Source: Paludibacteraceae bacterium
Lineage (GTDB): Bacteria; Bacteroidota; Bacteroidia; Bacteroidales; Paludibacteraceae
Direction: 5' to 3'
Length of the DNA stretch: 45,505 nt
Assembly (NCBI GenBank): GCA_017551675.1
Contig: JAFZLC010000002.1
Coordinates: 1-45,505, forward strand
Of this stretch, positions 43,151 to 45,505 are shown piece after piece. Both the position numbers and the translations under genes were made by a program. How positions within the stretch are numbered: position 1 is the stretch's first letter; every line of letters starts with the position of its first letter. The notes beneath the pieces are model-generated. The model was not told the origin of the DNA and searched no databases. It saw only the letters and a list, made by a program, of their open reading frames with translations.

Positions 43151-43490
43151 TTATAATTTTTCAATTTGGTCTTGGGTTAGGTGGGTTGTTTTCATGATAA
43201 TATCAATAGGGATATTATTCTGTTTCAATTCTTTGGCAACTTGTTCAACACCTTGTTTGATGCCTTGTTCCACTCCTTGTTTGATGCCTTGTTCAACCCC
43301 ACGTTCAAACCCCTGTTTTTCCATGTCAATCTCGTCAGCAAGAAGTTTCATGCTGGCTTCGTACTGGTCATATTCTTTCTCGCTGAGGGCTCCCACCTCG
43401 GCACGTTTGATCAGCTGACGTAATCCTTCGTCGGCGCGCTCATATACTGATGGGTCTATAAATTCCATATTGCCTAGGTTTTTGAAAAAA
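43151..43490 (-). pseudogene. Truncated duplicate of the Rpn-family nuclease gene (3' part)
   Basis: Repeats the last part of the intact gene at 43506: from FKNLGNMEFIDPSVYERADEG to the C terminus ...IEKL. It lacks the PD-(D/E)XK catalytic half, so no nuclease activity is expected. An in-frame ATG at 43468 would allow a 105-residue product. Sequence is nearly identical to the parent apart from a few substitutions (for example TQDQIEKL versus TQGQIEKL) and two rather than three GIKQGVEQ units. Confidence 0.85.
43240..43287 (-). repeat. Two 24-nt coding repeats in the truncated nuclease copy
   Basis: Units at 43240-43263 and 43264-43287 with a partial third; encode the 8-residue GIKQGVEQ repeat. 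Confidence 0.85.
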
Positions 43491-43501
43491 ACAATAATCT
43501 G

Positions 43502-43869
43502 ATGATTATAATTTTTCGATTTGGCCTTGAGTCAAGTGGGTTGTTTTCATGATAATATCAATAGGGATATTATTCTGTTTCAATTCTTTAGCAACTTGTT
43601 CAACACCTTGTTTGATGCCTTGTTCAACACCTTGTTTGATGCCTTGTTCAACTCCTTGTTTGATGCCTTGTTCAACACCACGTTCAAACCCCTGTTTTTC
43701 CATGTCAATCTCGTCAGCAAGAAGTTTCATGCTGGCTTCGTACTGGTCATATTCTTTCTCGCTGAGGGCTCCCACCTCGGCACGTTTGATCAGCTGACGT
43801 AATCCTTCGTCGGCTCGCTCATATACTGATGGGTCTATAAATTCCATATTGCCTAGGTTTTTGAAAAAA
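43502..43869. repeat. Tandem duplication, copy 2 (within the intact gene)
   Basis: 368 nt; parent segment of the duplication whose other copy is at 43147-43490. Both copies share the same end points: ATGATTATAA at one side and TTTTTGAAAAAA at the other. Confidence 0.9.
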
Positions 43870-44396
43870 TAAATCCATATATTTCGGGTCGTGATATCTT
43901 TCTTATCAAACTCGAAGTGGGGCAAAGATACAAAATATTTTCGCATTCTGTCCCAAAATTCTTTGCCTGTATCCAAGTCGCACTCACCCGTTCGGGTCAG
44001 CACTTTAGACAGTCCCATGTTGGGACGTCCCACAATGAAAATCCCTATGATACGTGAGATGTCCTCCTGCATCTCCGACCACTGGAATCCCTTCTTGAAC
44101 TTCCTCCGCATGAGGTTATACACATAAAAACTGGAACGGGTTTTGAAAAACCGTTGCGTACTGTTTTGCATCTCGATGAGGATATGGTCGCCCGTCTCCG
44201 TCGTGCAGAGGAGATCGAAAATCACACCACGTCCACTCTGTGTGTAGCGGGGTGACTCCACATTCTCAAATTTCACACTGGTAATCTTCTCGCAGTCGCC
44301 GTCGAGAATGGCGTTCAGGAAAGATTTCATAATCGTTTCGTCCTGCATGCAGAACTTAAATCCGAAGTCGCTCTTCAGATCAATGTACTTTGCCAT
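43506..44396 (-). CDS. Rpn/PDDEXK-family recombination-promoting nuclease (transposase-like)
   Basis: 296 residues. Opens with YIDLKSDFGFKFCMQDE, typical of the PD-(D/E)XK family transposase/Rpn group. Catalytic residues: Asp61 in IFDLLC and the E-x-Q pair Glu75/Gln77 in LIEMQNS. Family members cut DNA and promote RecA-independent recombination, and many are annotated as transposases without being true insertion sequences. The C-terminal part is highly charged and contains three perfect or near-perfect GIKQGVEQ units (about 248-271) before VAKELKQNN. No terminal inverted repeats or target duplications are evident, so I do not call an insertion sequence. Confidence 0.88.
   Translation of the reverse strand: MAKYIDLKSDFGFKFCMQDETIMKSFLNAILDGDCEKITSVKFENVESPRYTQSGRGVIFDLLCTTETGDHILIEMQNSTQRFFKTRSSFYVYNLMRRKFKKGFQWSEMQEDISRIIGIFIVGRPNMGLSKVLTRTGECDLDTGKEFWDRMRKYFVSLPHFEFDKKDITTRNIWIYFFKNLGNMEFIDPSVYERADEGLRQLIKRAEVGALSEKEYDQYEASMKLLADEIDMEKQGFERGVEQGIKQGVEQGIKQGVEQGIKQGVEQVAKELKQNNIPIDIIMKTTHLTQGQIEKL
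43595..43666 (-). repeat. Three 24-nt coding repeats in the intact nuclease gene
   Basis: Units at 43595-43618, 43619-43642 and 43643-43666 plus a partial fourth; they encode GIKQGVEQ. In-frame copy-number change (three here, two in the duplicate) implies slippage or unequal crossing over. Confidence 0.88.
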
Positions 44397-44460
44397 AAAA
44401 TGGTTATTAAAATATTAAACAATGGTAGAAAATCTCTTCGGGGAAGAATTTTTCATGAGA

Positions 44461-44468
44461 CAAAGATA
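44461..44468 (-). promoter_or_regulatory. -7 promoter element of the Rpn-family gene
   Basis: TATCTTTG on the minus strand, 64 nt upstream of the ATG at 44396; the upstream side is a short AATTAAG repeat with no TTTG. Confidence 0.45.
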
Positions 44469-44473
44469 GGGGA

Positions 44474-44504
44474 AAATTAAGAATTAAGAATTAAGAGTTA
44501 AGAA
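44474..44504. repeat. AATTAAG-type short tandem repeat
   Basis: Four imperfect 7- to 8-nt units of the form GAATTAA/GAGTTAA. Low-complexity; common between genes in AT-rich Bacteroidota DNA. Confidence 0.6.
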
Positions 44505-44570
44505 TTTTTCGGGCAGGTGTTTCTGTGGGGGTACGGTGGCGAATTGGTCGGAAAGGCTTAATCCATATAT

Positions 44571-44748
44571 AGGCAACACGCTGGGTTGGAAAACGCAACA
44601 TATCTCCGCAATGTGATGCCGCCAAGCCCCGGAGGGGCGCAACAGATATAGCCCAGGGCAACACCCTGGGTTGGAACGTCCATTAGAATTTAATTTACAA
44701 GCCTGAAGGGCTTGGACAGATATAACACGGGATAATGCCCTATGGTTG
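44571..44748. repeat. Interspersed palindromic (REP-like) repeat cluster
   Basis: Three related units: a partial one at 44571-44590 (GGCAACACGCTGGGTTGG), a full one at 44623-44674 (AAGCCCCGGAGGGGCG, then AGCCCAGGGCAACACCCTGGGTT) and a degraded one at 44699-44748 (AAGCCTGAAGGGCTTGG). The two palindromes per unit (CCCCGGAGGGG and CCCAGGGcaaCACCCTGGG) match a family I know from many Bacteroidota and other phyla between genes. The rest of the 44397-45118 gap, apart from the AATTAAG repeat and two promoter elements, shows nothing I can assign; an open frame at 44751-44972 looks like chance. Confidence 0.7.
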
Positions 44749-45091
44749 AATCAAACATTGAGAGGTGTCACATCCTGCAAGATGAGCCATCGGTAAGATA
44801 TTACGGACGAAAACCTATAAAAAACATATTCCGATTCGCACATTATAGTTTTTGTAACAATACATGTAAGAACAATCATATAAATAGCCTTCATAACACT
44901 CTCCATAATTAACCTATATAACCACACAAGTAGTGTGACCGAAGAATTGTATCGATCAAACCATTGAAACACCGTCTATCTCATCTTAGTTGTAGCCACC
45001 TAACATATTATATTTAATCATTTTTTTAATCATCTAAACAAACCTTTTCCATATAAGCAAAATTACGAAAATAAAGTTCGTAACACCATTC

Positions 45092-45099
45092 TACATTTG
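45092..45099 (+). promoter_or_regulatory. -7 promoter element of the HAD gene
   Basis: TACATTTG, 19 nt upstream of the ATG at 45119; no -33 TTTG seen. Confidence 0.5.
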
Positions 45100-45118
45100 C
45101 ATCGTAATTAAAAATACG

Positions 45119-45505
45119 ATGAAAATGAATTACATTTTTGATTTAGATAACACGCTTATTTATACTGATTTTGCAAATAACATTGCATACAGAGAGGCTG
45201 TTAAGAATATCATCGGAGCAGACTTGGAAATTTGTTGTTCTAGAATAACACGAGATAGTATTGCAATGCAGTTCCCTAATTTATCTGCAACTGAAATGTC
45301 AAAAGTAATTCAAGAGAAGGAACACCAATATGAGAAACATATCAACAAAACAATATTAAACACAGCGCTTGTGGATGTGCTCAAATATATGAAAGGCAAA
45401 AACATGTCTTCCATATTGCTAACTTACAGTTCAAAACATCGTGCAGAACAGTTGTTAAGGTTCCACGGAATTAGTAATCTGTTTTCTGCAAAATATTACA
45501 AAGAA
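45119..45505 (+). CDS. HAD-superfamily hydrolase, N-terminal part (runs off the window)
   Basis: 129 codons, open to the last base. ATG 45119 (MKM...) or ATG 45125 starts the protein. HAD motif I is IFDLDNTLIY at about 5-14, with the nucleophilic Asp (FDLDNT); motif II is near SSILLTYSS (about 96-104), with Thr/Ser in place. A helical cap lies between them (about 20-90). Likely a small-molecule phosphatase; the substrate cannot be predicted. The remainder, with motifs III and IV, is outside the window. Confidence 0.8.
   Translation, partial: MKMNYIFDLDNTLIYTDFANNIAYREAVKNIIGADLEICCSRITRDSIAMQFPNLSATEMSKVIQEKEHQYEKHINKTILNTALVDVLKYMKGKNMSSILLTYSSKHRAEQLLRFHGISNLFSAKYYKE

Larger units (their letters stand above)
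43147..43490. repeat. Tandem duplication, copy 1 (truncated)
   Basis: 344 nt nearly identical to 43502-43869; the offset is 355 nt before the internal 24-nt repeats and 379 nt after them, so this copy has one unit fewer. A short junction, 43491-43501, separates the copies. Confidence 0.9.

Noticed and set aside
43595-43690. 24-nt direct repeats resembling a small CRISPR array
   Set aside because: Units are contiguous without spacers and in frame with the nuclease gene, encoding GIKQGVEQ repeats.
43521-43802. Plus-strand open frames opposite the nuclease repeats
   Set aside because: They are antisense shadows of the repeated coding sequence, with repetitive LFNTLFDAL-type translations.
43506-44396. 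Insertion sequence call for the PDDEXK transposase-like gene
   Set aside because: No terminal inverted repeats or target-site duplication were found around it; Rpn-type genes are often stand-alone.
44751-44972. Minus-strand 73-residue open frame
   Set aside because: Composition and Cys/Tyr/Ile-rich sequence look random, it overlaps the decayed interspersed repeat and has no recognisable start context.

Overview
The window reads as chromosomal DNA of a Bacteroidota bacterium, most likely order Bacteroidales from a plant-fibre-rich gut or rumen (Prevotellaceae/Bacteroidaceae-like). Reasons: many start regions carry the Bacteroidota sigma-factor promoter form (TTTG about 19-20 bp upstream of TAnnTTTG); lipoproteins have SCGDDDD-type starts; secreted hydrolases have short C-terminal tails resembling type IX secretion sorting tails; a GldJ-like lipoprotein sits next to murF; and a nucleoside kinase carries fused TGS/ThrRS-like domains. 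This is inference from gene content; no 16S rRNA or tRNA gene was recognised.

Layout. 1-442: end of an unidentified gene. 594-4645: two tandem paralogous secreted glycosidases with CBM6 modules, the second interrupted by an amber codon. 4853-10648 (minus): probable operon of an argD-like aminotransferase, a HisIE protein whose HisI half has lost its catalytic residues, a DjlA-like membrane J-protein and a large LRR_5 protein without a signal peptide. 10849-13054 (plus): GH10 xylanase, then a Fur-family regulator. 13121-15181 (minus): a Zn/Cd P-type ATPase with a His-rich N terminus; a near-perfect 19-bp palindrome overlaps its promoter. 15367-20496: transglutaminase-like membrane protein, TonB-dependent receptor, sufS-sufE. 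20664-25862: lipoprotein, TGS-kinase, dprA (minus), rbfA, LolC/E-like permease. 25864-31594 (minus): dnaG, lipoprotein, comF, lolD-like ATPase, cdaA, folP. 31803-37125 (plus): gldJ-like, murF, small membrane protein, LTA-synthase-like transferase. 37284-40812 (minus): paaK, double-ACT protein, 41-residue membrane peptide, sodium:solute symporter. 41104-44396 (minus): patatin with beta-barrel, then an Rpn-type nuclease gene with a recent tandem partial duplication. 44397-45118: gene-free, with interspersed palindromic repeats. 45119-end: start of a HAD phosphatase.

The observation most likely to be undescribed is a two-hairpin element of about 75 nt found three times in the same orientation, each just upstream of a start codon (murF, paaK, and the ACT gene inside the paaK operon), with its first hairpin also found alone upstream of argD and a related hairpin upstream of cdaA. 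It could be a cis-regulatory RNA or a small dispersed repeat. Other points of interest are the degenerate HisI domain, the candidate metal-responsive operator, the amber codon in a CBM6 module, and the Rpn duplication whose copies differ by one 24-bp repeat unit.
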